Source of the DNA: Arthrobacter sp. Marseille-P9274
GTDB taxonomy: Bacteria > Actinomycetota > Actinomycetes > Actinomycetales > Micrococcaceae
DNA length: 64,000 nt
Direction: 5' to 3'
Assembly: GCF_946892675.1 (NCBI RefSeq)
Contig: NZ_CAMPOV010000001.1
Coordinates: 470,033 to 534,032, forward strand
The stretch's first letter is position 1, and each line of letters starts with the position of its first letter. The notes under the pieces were generated by a model, which saw only the letters and a list, made by a program, of their open reading frames with translations, searched no databases and was not told where the DNA came from. Shown here piece after piece: positions 56,645 to 64,000 of this stretch. The position numbers and the translations under genes are program-made.

Positions 56645-57784
56645 ATGGAATCTGCGGGAACAGCAGGCGCAACCGCCGTGGCGGACACGCGCGGAGGGCC
56701 GCTCGACGTCGTCGTCATTGGCGCGGGCCAGGCCGGCCTGAGCGCCGCTTACTACCTGCAGCACCGCGGGCTTCGGCCGGAACGCGACTTCGTGGTGCTC
56801 GATGCCAACGAAGGACCCGGCGGCGCCTGGCGCCACCGCTGGCCGTCGCTCACCTTCGACGCCGCGCACGGACTCCACGACCTCCCGGGACTCCCGCTCG
56901 GGGTACCGGACCCCAAGGAACCGGCCTCCGCCGTCGTTAGCCGCTACTACGGAAGCTACGAGCAGCAGTACGGCCTCCCCGTGCAGCGGCCGGTTCGGGT
57001 GGCGCGGATCGACGACGGGCCGGACGGATTGCTCATGGTGACCGCGGCCTCCGGCGAGACCTGGCTGACCCGCACCGTGGTCAGCGGCACCGGCACCTGG
57101 GACCGCCCGTACTGGCCCTACTACCCCGGCCGCGAGGCCTTCGCGGGCCGCCAGCTGCACACCCATGACTTCCGGTCCGCGGAGGAATTCCGCGGCCAGC
57201 GCGTGCTGGTGGTCGGCGGCGGCACGTCGGCGCTGCAGTTCCTGCTCCAGCTGGACGCCGCGGGTGCAACGACGTTCTGGTCCACCCGCCGGGCCCCTGA
57301 CTTCACCGCCACCCCGTTCGACGCCGAGTGGGGCGTCGACGTGGAGCGCCGCGTCAACGAACGCACCCGCGCCGGCCTGCCGCCGCTGAGCGTCGTGGCC
57401 GCCACCGGGCTGCCGCTGACCGAGACGTACCGCGCCGGTATCGAGGCCGGCGTGCTGGTCTCCCGCGGCAAGCTAAGCCGAATCACGGAGAATGCCGTGG
57501 TGTTTGCGGACGGCTCGCGCGAAGAGGTGGACGTGATCCTGTGGGCCACTGGCTTCCGCGCCTCGCTGGATCATCTGGCCCAGCTGCAGCTGCGCGAGCC
57601 TGGCGGCGGAATCCTGATGGCGCCGGACGCCGTGTCCGTGGTGCGCGAGCCCCGGCTGTTCCTGGTCGGCTACGGTTCCTCCGCGTCCACAGTGGGGGCG
57701 ACCCGAGCCGGCCGCGCCGGGGCCGCGGCGGCACTGCGCAGGCTCAAGGCGGACGTTGACCGCAGGGTAACCTTGTCTGCGTGA
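56645..57784 (+). CDS. FAD-dependent NAD(P)-binding monooxygenase-like protein
   Basis: This 379-residue flavoprotein of the FMO/Baeyer-Villiger-like group has FAD site VVVIGAGQAGLSAAYYL near residue 22 and GPGGAWRHRWPSLTFDAAHG. The NADPH site is VLVVGGGTSALQFLLQL near 190, followed by ILWATGFRASLDHLAQL near 300. Similar short proteins act in N-hydroxylation or in thiol or sulfide oxidation, and the exact role is open. It begins 160 bases after the divergent membrane protein and overlaps purU by four bases. Confidence 0.85.
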   Translation: MESAGTAGATAVADTRGGPLDVVVIGAGQAGLSAAYYLQHRGLRPERDFVVLDANEGPGGAWRHRWPSLTFDAAHGLHDLPGLPLGVPDPKEPASAVVSRYYGSYEQQYGLPVQRPVRVARIDDGPDGLLMVTAASGETWLTRTVVSGTGTWDRPYWPYYPGREAFAGRQLHTHDFRSAEEFRGQRVLVVGGGTSALQFLLQLDAAGATTFWSTRRAPDFTATPFDAEWGVDVERRVNERTRAGLPPLSVVAATGLPLTETYRAGIEAGVLVSRGKLSRITENAVVFADGSREEVDVILWATGFRASLDHLAQLQLREPGGGILMAPDAVSVVREPRLFLVGYGSSASTVGATRAGRAGAAAALRRLKADVDRRVTLSA

Positions 57785-58647
57785 CTGACGCCGCCCCGGA
57801 TACCCGGATCGCCTACAATCTGACCCTTTCCTGCGCCGACCAGCCCGGCATTGTCCACGCCGTGTCCGGAGCCCTCGTGCAGGCCGGCTGCAACATCGTG
57901 GATTCGCAGCAGTACGGCAGCCCCGCCTCCGGCCGGTTCTTCATGCGCGTCGCGGTAGCTTCGGACCGGACTCGGGCGGAACTCGAACGCCGGCTTGGCC
58001 CCGTCGCCGAGTCCTACGGCATGGACTGGAGCCTGGACCCGCAGGGCGCCAAGATGCGCACGCTCGTGATGGCGTCGAAGTCCGGGCACTGCCTCAATGA
58101 CCTGCTGTTCCGCCAGCGCTCCGGAACGCTGCCCATCGAGATCCCGGCGATCGTCTCCAACCACACGGAACTGGCCGGCCTGGCGGATTTCTACGGCATC
58201 CCGTTCCACCACATCCCTGTTACTCCCGAGACCAAGGCCAGCGCGGAGCAGGACCTGCTGGATCTCGTCGCGGAGCACAACGTCGAGCTGGTGGTCCTGG
58301 CACGCTACATGCAGGTGCTCAGCAACGACCTCTGCCGCAAGCTCGAGGGCAAGGCCATCAACATCCACCACTCATTCCTGCCGTCCTTCAAGGGCGCCCG
58401 ACCCTACCACCAGGCCCACGACCGCGGCGTCAAGCTGATCGGCGCCACCGCGCACTACGTGACGGCGGACCTCGACGAGGGGCCGATCATCGAGCAGGAA
58501 GTCATCCGCGTGGACCACTCCCGGTCGGCCCGGCAGTTTGTCACCATGGGCGAAGCGGTCGAGGCGCGCACGCTTGCCCAGGCGGTGCAGTGGCACGCCG
58601 AGCACCGCGTGCTGCTGGACGGCCACCGCACCGTCATCTTCAACTGA
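57781..58647 (+). CDS. purU: Formyltetrahydrofolate deformylase
   Basis: This 288-residue enzyme hydrolyses 10-formyl-THF to THF and formate, balancing the one-carbon pool. An N-terminal ACT domain (YNLTLSCADQPGIVHAVSGALVQAG) is followed by the formyltransferase fold with MASKSGHCLNDLLF, LARYMQVLSND, NIHHSFLPSFKGARPYHQA and GATAHYVTADLDEGPIIEQE. The catalytic His and Asp are present. The GTG start (GTGACTGAC) overlaps the upstream stop. It lies only 3 kb from glyA-folD, which share its cofactor. Confidence 0.96.
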   Translation: MTDAAPDTRIAYNLTLSCADQPGIVHAVSGALVQAGCNIVDSQQYGSPASGRFFMRVAVASDRTRAELERRLGPVAESYGMDWSLDPQGAKMRTLVMASKSGHCLNDLLFRQRSGTLPIEIPAIVSNHTELAGLADFYGIPFHHIPVTPETKASAEQDLLDLVAEHNVELVVLARYMQVLSNDLCRKLEGKAINIHHSFLPSFKGARPYHQAHDRGVKLIGATAHYVTADLDEGPIIEQEVIRVDHSRSARQFVTMGEAVEARTLAQAVQWHAEHRVLLDGHRTVIFN

Positions 58648-58733
58648 CGACGGCGGAGGCCGACCGCGCGGGTTCCCGCGCCTTTTCGGGGCCCGGCCTT
58701 CTGGTCCGCTCGGACTCCGCGTAGGGTCGGACC

Positions 58734-59303
58734 ATGGGCAACCCGGGAAACGAGCCGGATCGGGATCCGGACCGCGATGCCAAGCGGGACGAGTTCATCC
58801 GGCGGCTGACCAGCGAGCACCGGCACCAACTGCTCGAGATCGGGTGCGGCACCGGCGAAGACGGTCTGGCTTTCAAGGCCGCCGGCATCAACTACACGGG
58901 AGTCGATCGCTCCGAGGCACATGTCCGGGCCGCCCGCGCCAGGCATCTGGAAGCATCGGTCGCCGCCCCGGATTCACTGCCGTTCGCCGACCGGACTTTC
59001 GACGCCGCCTGGTGCATGGGCACGCTGACCCACGTCTCGAACACCGAGCTCTACGGGGTGCTGGACGAGTTCCTGCGCGTGCTCAAACCCGGGGCGCCGC
59101 TGGCGGTGGGGCTCCGCTCCGGCGAGGACGAGGAACGACTGGACCTGGTGGACGGCTACGCCACTCGCCGCTTCTCCAGCCTCCGCTCCGACGAAACGGT
59201 GCTGAGCCTCTTCGAGCCGCACGGCAGCGTCAAGGACTTCACCACCTGGGAGTCCCCCGGCCACCCCGGCCATTTCCAGTACTTCATCCTCGCGAAGTTC
59301 TGA
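58734..59303 (+). CDS. Class I SAM-dependent methyltransferase
   Basis: This 189-residue Methyltransf_11-type enzyme has the SAM-binding motif I LLEIGCGTGEDGLAFKAAG near residue 32, motif post-I YTGVDRSEAHV, the acidic loop DSLPFADRTFDAAWCMGTLTHV split by residues typical of motif II, and the C-terminal sheet. No specificity elements are recognisable. It follows purU by 86 bases and may be expressed alone. Confidence 0.88.
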   Translation: MGNPGNEPDRDPDRDAKRDEFIRRLTSEHRHQLLEIGCGTGEDGLAFKAAGINYTGVDRSEAHVRAARARHLEASVAAPDSLPFADRTFDAAWCMGTLTHVSNTELYGVLDEFLRVLKPGAPLAVGLRSGEDEERLDLVDGYATRRFSSLRSDETVLSLFEPHGSVKDFTTWESPGHPGHFQYFILAKF

Positions 59304-59338
59304 CCGGGCGCCGCCGCGAAAGCCAGTAGGGTGGTGCC

Positions 59339-59857
59339 ATGGCTCACATCATCACCATTGCCGGGCAGACCCCGGCCGCAGATCCGTCCGCCTTCCTCGC
59401 GCCCACCGCCGTCCTGAGCGGCGACGTAGAGCTGGCCGCCGGCGCCAGCGCCTTCTACGGCGTGTCCGTCCGCGGCGACTCCGCCCCGATCCGCGTCGGC
59501 GAAGGCACCAACCTGCAGGACAACGTGGTGCTGCACGCGGACGCCGGGTTCCCGTGCACCGTCGGCGCGGGAGTCAGCGTGGGCCACTCCGCGGTCGTCC
59601 ACGGCTGCACCGTCGGGGACAATTGCCTGATCGGCATGAGCGCCACCATCATGAACGGCGCCGTCGTGGGCGAGGGCTCCCTGGTGGCGGCCGGCGCCGT
59701 GGTGCTGGAGGGCACGCAGATTCCGCCGCGCTCCCTGGTGGCCGGAGTTCCGGCCAAGGTACGCCGGGAACTAAATGATGACGAGTACCAGTCGGTCCTA
59801 GACAATGCGTCCCATTACGTGGAGCTGGCCAAGCTGCACCGCGAAGCCGCCTCCTGA
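59339..59857 (+). CDS. Gamma-class carbonic anhydrase family protein
   Basis: This 172-residue left-handed beta-helix protein has repeated hexapeptides (for example IRVGEGTNLQDNVV and CTVGDNCLIGMSATI). The three Zn-ligand His are in VLHAD, VGHSAVVHG. The C-terminal helix (AKLHREAA) completes the trimer fold. Gamma-CA family members range from active carbonic anhydrases to acyl or metal-binding proteins. The key His residues here are retained. It is separated from the convergent next gene by a hairpin. Confidence 0.9.
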   Translation: MAHIITIAGQTPAADPSAFLAPTAVLSGDVELAAGASAFYGVSVRGDSAPIRVGEGTNLQDNVVLHADAGFPCTVGAGVSVGHSAVVHGCTVGDNCLIGMSATIMNGAVVGEGSLVAAGAVVLEGTQIPPRSLVAGVPAKVRRELNDDEYQSVLDNASHYVELAKLHREAAS

Positions 59858-59914
59858 CCGTTGCCCGCCCCTCTCCTTCGGCCGGGCCAGCGGTCCGGCC
59901 GGGTGGGCACAGAA

Positions 59915-59956
59915 CGGCGCCGCAGCCCCGCCACTAAAGGCCGGACTGCGGCGCCG
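59915..59956. terminator. Bidirectional hairpin between gamma-CA and the repeat-bearing membrane protein
   Basis: Perfect 11-base arms CGGCGCCGCAG (59915-59925) and CTGCGGCGCCG (59946-59956) surround a 20-base loop, between convergent stops at 59857 and 59973. Confidence 0.65.
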
Positions 59957-59972
59957 CCGATAAGCCTTTCGG

Positions 59973-60560
59973 TCAGCGCTCCCGCGGACGCTGGTCGCCG
60001 ACGTCGCCCTCCGGTGCCACATGGCGGCCCTCATCACCGCGGTCGGCGTCACGAACCACGCCCCGGTCGGCTTCACTGGTAGCGCCGCGGTCGGCATCGG
60101 TGCTAACGCCGCGGTCGGCGTCGGTGGTAGCGCCGCGGTCGTAATCAGCCGCGCCCGCGGTCCGGTCCCCGCGGGCCCGCTTGTCCGTATTGACGTCCGG
60201 GTCCAGCTCGTCGGCTTCGCGCAGCCTGCCCTGGGCCTGCTCCCGAATGCCCTTGGCGTCCTCGGCCCGCGCCTCGGCTTCCCTGCGCATCCGTTCCGCC
60301 TCCATACGCGCGCGCTCCGCCTCGATGTCGGCCTGTTCGGCATCCACCTTGACGCGCTGGGCCTGGGCCTCGCGCTCGCGCGCCCCCAGTTCCGTGGCCT
60401 GGGCGGCCTGGCGCAGATCGGCGGCCTTGCGGCGGTCGGCCTCCTGCCGCTCGAGGACCTTGGCCTTATTCCGCTTGCTGGCAAGGTAGGCGATCAGGCC
60501 GATGATGATGAGCAGCACGACAACCGCTACGACTATCCAGATAATTGTTGAAGAATCCAT
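59973..60560 (-). CDS. Single-pass membrane protein with coiled coil and octapeptide repeats
   Basis: This 195-residue protein starts with an N-terminal transmembrane helix (residues 5-26, TIIWIVVAVVVLLIIIGLIAY). A Lys/Arg stop follows, then a long charged helix rich in Glu, Ala and Arg (35-118). The C-terminal tail holds four full copies plus a partial copy of an eight-residue repeat DRG-x-x-x-D/E-A. The layout suggests a membrane-tethered cytoplasmic rod with a disordered acidic tail, reminiscent of envelope or stress-related scaffold proteins. I recognise no named domain. Confidence 0.7.
   Translation of the reverse strand: MDSSTIIWIVVAVVVLLIIIGLIAYLASKRNKAKVLERQEADRRKAADLRQAAQATELGAREREAQAQRVKVDAEQADIEAERARMEAERMRREAEARAEDAKGIREQAQGRLREADELDPDVNTDKRARGDRTAGAADYDRGATTDADRGVSTDADRGATSEADRGVVRDADRGDEGRHVAPEGDVGDQRPRER
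60033..60140 (-). repeat. Tandem 24-base repeat encoding DRGxxxDA
   Basis: Residues 141-176 of the membrane protein are built from 24-base units giving DRGATTDA, DRGVSTDA, DRGATSEA, DRGVVRDA and DRGD. The units differ by a few bases, so the array is old enough to have drifted but remains prone to copy-number change. Confidence 0.8.
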
Positions 60561-60674
60561 GGGTATTGCGCCTCTTCCTGCTGGACGGGAACCTCAGCGT
60601 ACTTACTTTTGTATCACTGCTTGCTCCCCCGGCATAGGGAACGCGCACAATGGACGATGCCGTGCTGAGCAGGA

Positions 60675-61778
60675 ATGATGGTGCGCATGACTATGCCACC
60701 GCGGATCATCACACCGCCCTGCGCCGAGCCGGGGGCGCCTAGTCCGCTGCAGGCCACCGGTCGCCCGCTGCGCTGGGGCGTCGTCTCCACGGGCAGGATC
60801 GCCGGCAAGGTCAGCGGGGACCTGGCCCTGCTCGAAGATGCCGTCCTGCAGGCCGTCAGCTCGCGCGTCGAGGCCAACGCCCGCGCCTTTGCGGACCGGC
60901 TCGGTTTCGCCACGTCCTATTTCGACGGCGCCGCCGGGAAGGGTTATGACCAGCTCTTCGCGGATCCGGACGTCGACGTCGTCTACGTCGCCACCCCGCA
61001 CGGCCAGCACTACGAAATCGCGAAGCTGGCCCTGGAAGCCGGCAAGCACGTGCTGTGCGAAAAGTCGCTGACCATCAACGCCCGCGAGGCCCTGGAACTG
61101 GCCGAACTGGCCCGTGCTAGGAACCTGTTCCTGATGGAGGCCGTCTGGACCCGCTTCCTGCCCGTCATCCACCGCGCCTGGGACATCGCCCATTCCGGCG
61201 AGCTGGGCGACCTCGAGTGGCTGCAGGCGGACCTCGGCTTCCCGGCCCCGTACGACGCTGCCTCCCGGCTCTGGAATCCCGCGGCCGGCGGCGGAGCGCT
61301 GCTGGACGTGACCGTCTACCCGCTGACCTGGGCGCTGGGCATCTTTGGCTTCCCGCGGACGGTCCTGGCCAGCGGCCATCTTAACGACGACGGCGTGGAC
61401 GCCCAGAACGCCCTGACGCTCACGTACGGCTCGGGCGCCCAAGCCCAACTGACGTCGTCGTTGGTGGCCTCCTCCCCGAGGACGGCCACGGTCTGCGGAA
61501 GCGCCGGCTGGCTGCGCTCGGGCGCGCCGCTGCACCACCCCACCGAGCTGACCATCCACCGGCACACCGGCGGCCAGCGGACAGAGCAGTTCGGCCGGAT
61601 CGGCCAGAACTACGTGTACGAGCTACGCGAAGTGACCCGCTGCATCCAGGAGGGGCTGACGGAGAGCCCCACGATGCCGTTGGAGGACACGCTCAACACG
61701 ATGCGGCTCTTCGACGGGGTCCGGGCGCAGATCGGCGTCAGCTACGCCAACGACAAGGCCGTCCCGGTCCTGGACTAG
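60675..61778 (+). CDS. Gfo/Idh/MocA family oxidoreductase
   Basis: This 367-residue NAD(P)-dependent dehydrogenase has an N-terminal Rossmann domain (LRWGVVSTGRIAGKVSGDLA, then VYVATPHGQHYEIAKLALEAGKHVLCEKSLT). In the last segment EKS takes the place of the usual EKP. The C-terminal alpha/beta domain contains FLMEAVWTRFLPVI and GGGALLDVTVYPLTWAL. Members oxidise sugars, inositols or dihydrodiols. The N-terminal 30 residues are not conserved, and several ATG codons lie close together (60675, 60678, 60687), so the exact start is uncertain. Confidence 0.88.
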   Translation: MMVRMTMPPRIITPPCAEPGAPSPLQATGRPLRWGVVSTGRIAGKVSGDLALLEDAVLQAVSSRVEANARAFADRLGFATSYFDGAAGKGYDQLFADPDVDVVYVATPHGQHYEIAKLALEAGKHVLCEKSLTINAREALELAELARARNLFLMEAVWTRFLPVIHRAWDIAHSGELGDLEWLQADLGFPAPYDAASRLWNPAAGGGALLDVTVYPLTWALGIFGFPRTVLASGHLNDDGVDAQNALTLTYGSGAQAQLTSSLVASSPRTATVCGSAGWLRSGAPLHHPTELTIHRHTGGQRTEQFGRIGQNYVYELREVTRCIQEGLTESPTMPLEDTLNTMRLFDGVRAQIGVSYANDKAVPVLD

Positions 61779-61857
61779 ACGACCCGGCTCCCGGCCCGCG
61801 CCACGCCGTACATGACCGAGCCGCCGGTCCGCAGCCCAGCTGGGCAGGCCAGCCGCA

Positions 61858-61898
61858 CGGCCCTTCCGCCCCGGGAGATGGCCCGGGACGGAGGGCCG
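61858..61898. terminator. Hairpin between oxidoreductase and wall-protein genes
   Basis: Arms CGGCCCTTCCGCCCCGGG (61858-61875) and CCCGGGACGGAGGGCCG (from 61882) pair over about 16 bases with one mismatch region, between convergent stops at 61778 and 61919. Confidence 0.6.
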
Positions 61899-61918
61899 CG
61901 CGGCCGCCTATCGCGCGG

Positions 61919-63286
61919 TTATTGGACCGGCAACCTTTGGGTCCGAACCCGGGACAGGGATACCCATGCCCCGGCCACGATCAGCAACAGGCCGGACCAC
62001 AGAAGCTGCCCGGTCGACCAGCCCGTCTCTGCCAGTCTTTCGCTGCCCTGGGCATCACCGCCCGCTGCCGGAGCGGCACTTGCGGCCACCAGCGAGCGAT
62101 CGGCCGAGGCGGCAGCAACAACCGGAGCAACGCCCGAGCCGGCGGACGCAGTGCTCGAACCGGCGGACGCAGTGCCCGAACCGGCGGACGCAGCGCCCGC
62201 ATCCCCGGCTACGGCGCTGATGCCCATAGTCGCTTCGCGGTCACTGTCACCGGACGGGGTTGCGCCCTCGGCAGCAGCACGGCCTTCTTCACCGAACTGC
62301 GGGCCGCTGCCGGCCGGGGCTTCCCAGCCGGTCGTGCTTTCCTCGCCCGCGCCGTTTCCGCTGTCACCTCCGGTTGAACCGGCGCCGTCGCTTGCGGTGC
62401 CGTCGCCCGCTGCAGCCCCGCCGCACCCGCTTGCCGAGGCGGATCCGCCCAGCGCGAGCGCGGCATCGAGGCAGATGTCGGCTGCGAGACCGAGCCCATC
62501 GGCGGAGGACAGGCTGCCGTCACCGGCGCCCACCTCCGCTGCGACATCCGCAGCTAGTTCAGCCACAGTCTCCCCAGTTGCACCCGATGCGGCATCGGCA
62601 TTGGGTGACACGTCGGCCGTGGCGTCAGTCACGGCGGCTTCGGTACCACTGAGAACCACGTCGACCTCCGCGGCAACGTCCGCCGCAACGCCTTCCGTGG
62701 CGTCGGACGCCTCCTCCACGGATCCCAGGGCCACGTCGACGTCGGCCACGGCATCGGCCGCGCCGCCATCGACAGCAGATCCCTGGGCTCCCAAGGCGGC
62801 GTCGGCATCTACCACTGCCTCGGCCGTAGCAGCCGTCGGATCTCCCGCACCGATCAACGTGACGTCAGCATCGGCCGCCGCGTCCGCGGCAGCCTCGGCC
62901 ACCGGCTCGGCGGCAACAGCATGGCCGGCTCCACCCACCTTGACATCCGCATCGGCATCGACAACCACATCGGCTATCGGCTGCGTCTCCTCGGTCGGCG
63001 CGGGCTCGCCATCGGCCAGGACCTGCACTTCGATCGGGACGTCGGCCGTCGCATCAAGGCCGAGGACTTCGGCGTCGAGGTCGATGTAAGCGGTGGCATC
63101 CGCCACGGCGTCGGACGAGAGGACCTCGACGTCGGCGGCAGCGTCTGCCTCCACGGACACGGCATTGTCCGTCACTAGAATTTCGGGTGGTTCGGTTTCG
63201 GCGGCCGAAGCCGCGGCTGTTCCGAGGACCAACAGTCCTCCGCTCAGAGCGACGCCGCACAGCGTCGTCCGCATTATTGCTCGCAT
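61919..63286 (-). CDS. Secreted Ala/Asp-rich cell-wall protein with LAETG sortase signal
   Basis: This 455-residue protein has a signal peptide (MRAIMRTTLCGVALSGGLL, cleavage near SAAET). A long low-complexity region is dominated by Ala, Asp, Val and Gly with loose motifs such as VVDADAALG, ADVDVALGS and VAAEVDVVL. A Ser/Gly/Ala region with SAGSGTASAGSSTASAGSG follows. The C-terminal sorting signal has LAETG (residues 418-422), then a hydrophobic helix (LLWSGLLLIVAGAWVSL) and a basic tail. LAXTG is the motif recognised by class E/F sortases of high-GC actinobacteria. The start ATG follows GGAGAAGG. Function is probably structural or adhesive, and no enzyme domain is seen. Confidence 0.85.
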   Translation of the reverse strand: MRAIMRTTLCGVALSGGLLVLGTAAASAAETEPPEILVTDNAVSVEADAAADVEVLSSDAVADATAYIDLDAEVLGLDATADVPIEVQVLADGEPAPTEETQPIADVVVDADADVKVGGAGHAVAAEPVAEAAADAAADADVTLIGAGDPTAATAEAVVDADAALGAQGSAVDGGAADAVADVDVALGSVEEASDATEGVAADVAAEVDVVLSGTEAAVTDATADVSPNADAASGATGETVAELAADVAAEVGAGDGSLSSADGLGLAADICLDAALALGGSASASGCGGAAAGDGTASDGAGSTGGDSGNGAGEESTTGWEAPAGSGPQFGEEGRAAAEGATPSGDSDREATMGISAVAGDAGAASAGSGTASAGSSTASAGSGVAPVVAAASADRSLVAASAAPAAGGDAQGSERLAETGWSTGQLLWSGLLLIVAGAWVSLSRVRTQRLPVQ

Positions 63287-63372
63287 GATTGTCCTTCTCC
63301 TGATTGAGTCTGTGCCGGCTGTGTCAGCCGGCCGGTCCGCCCGCCGCTCACATGGGAGCGGCACGGACGGCA

Positions 63373-64000
63373 TCAATCAGGTGAAGAACCGGGACTTTGC
63401 GAAGGAGAGGATGGCAGGGTCCAGCCACCAGTCGGCAGGACGTGGACGAGCAGCCGGGGGTCAAGCCCAGTGCCGGGCGCGATATCGGCAGGCGCAGAAC
63501 CGGACGCCGGCCCTGCTCCGGCCAGGGCTCCCGAAGGACCGGCGGCAGGCAGGGCGGGCTGCACCGGATGGGCAGGACGCTGGGACTCCGCGGGCGGAAC
63601 GGTCCCGGCGTTTGCAGCGGCATCACGCAGCACGCTTCCGCCCTCATAGACGGAGGCAACCGGCGAAACGATGCCTGGCCCTGCGACGTTAAATAGCGCG
63701 GTGGCAGACGCCTCGGGCGTTCCCTTCCCCAATTCCGGCGCGGCCGTGACGCTCAAATCAGCGGAAGCGGTCGGCCCCTTGGAAAGGACCTCGACAACCG
63801 GCTCCACCTGCTGCGGAGCGGGGCTGTCCGCTGAAGGGGCGGAGGCCGCTCCACCGGTTGCCGATTCAAGGGATTCTTCGATCGGGGCGACCGCGCGGTC
63901 GAGCTGCCCGGCCACCGACTCGACGCTGCCACCGGCAGACGCAAGGACGGGCCGGGCTGCCTCAAGAGCAGGCTGCGCGACGTCGGAAACCACTTCCGTG
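63373..64000 (-). CDS. Ala/Pro/Ser-rich protein, 3' part only (start beyond window)
   Basis: The frame is open from the window edge to a stop at 63373, giving about 208 residues of the C-terminal part. Composition is Ala, Pro, Ser, Gly and Val, with segments such as SVESVAGQLDRAVAPIEESL and PEASATALFNVAGPGIVSP. No transmembrane helix or sorting motif is visible in this part. It ends in a Ser/Pro tail (SSPSQSPGSSPD). It lies 86 bases upstream of the LAETG gene on the same strand and resembles it in composition, so the two may be co-expressed surface proteins. Confidence 0.6.
   Translation of the reverse strand, partial: TEVVSDVAQPALEAARPVLASAGGSVESVAGQLDRAVAPIEESLESATGGAASAPSADSPAPQQVEPVVEVLSKGPTASADLSVTAAPELGKGTPEASATALFNVAGPGIVSPVASVYEGGSVLRDAAANAGTVPPAESQRPAHPVQPALPAAGPSGALAGAGPASGSAPADIAPGTGLDPRLLVHVLPTGGWTLPSSPSQSPGSSPD

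Overview
The window is GC-rich, tightly packed and strongly codon-biased. Its content points to a high-GC actinobacterium close to Arthrobacter (Micrococcaceae). The supporting signs are the order eno, ftsB-like, DUF501, ppx/gppA, subtilase; a type II NADH dehydrogenase; an sdhCDAB operon divergent from a GDP-mannose pyrophosphorylase; a wall protein with an LAETG sortase signal; a ZTP riboswitch on glyA-folD; and a form I CO dehydrogenase locus. The genus assignment is an inference from gene content. I recognise no rRNA, CRISPR array, prophage or insertion sequence.

Layout. 0-1.5 kb: the start of a branched-chain-type ABC binding lipoprotein, a tRNA with anticodon UAA but a short variable loop, and a GNAT acetyltransferase. 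1.6-9.3 kb: housekeeping genes on the minus strand (ndh, subtilase, ppx/gppA, DUF501, ftsB-like, eno, mazG). 9.3-18.6 kb: a nucleoside uptake and salvage block (add, DedA, deoA, cdd, two permeases, a double ATPase, a BMP lipoprotein). 18.7-21.1 kb: an M20 amidohydrolase and manC. 21.4-25 kb: sdhCDAB. 25-30.1 kb: a hydrolase, then xthA-trpS-2H phosphoesterase-yihY and a small membrane protein. 30.2-34 kb: an LLM flavin oxidoreductase and a three-gene drug-export-type ABC system.

34-49.6 kb is the most accessory-looking part. A molybdenum CO dehydrogenase cluster runs coxM-coxS-coxL, XdhC-YHS, MocA-like, coxD, coxE, coxG, XdhC. The large subunit carries the form I signature AYXCSFR (here AYACSFR). 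The coxE gene is split between two frames at a CCG-rich tract and seems to lack its usual middle segment, so the enzyme's maturation may be impaired. Next to it lies a complete class I P450 system (P450, [2Fe-2S] ferredoxin, FAD reductase), flanked by two LysR regulators and an MHS-family transporter. The two divergent promoter regions share a short motif.

49.7-64 kb: a self-contained SCP2-like/glycogen-debranching pair between two strong hairpins; folD-glyA behind a ZTP riboswitch; an MDR reductase/XRE regulator/membrane protein unit; an FMO-like protein overlapping purU; a methyltransferase; a gamma-carbonic anhydrase; a membrane protein with an octapeptide repeat; a Gfo/Idh/MocA oxidoreductase; and two Ala-rich proteins, one with a sortase signal and one cut by the window edge.

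Functionally, the window joins respiration (ndh, sdh, CO dehydrogenase feeding quinone), one-carbon and purine metabolism (glyA, folD, purU, ZTP riboswitch), nucleoside salvage, and a regulated oxidative catabolic module of unknown substrate.
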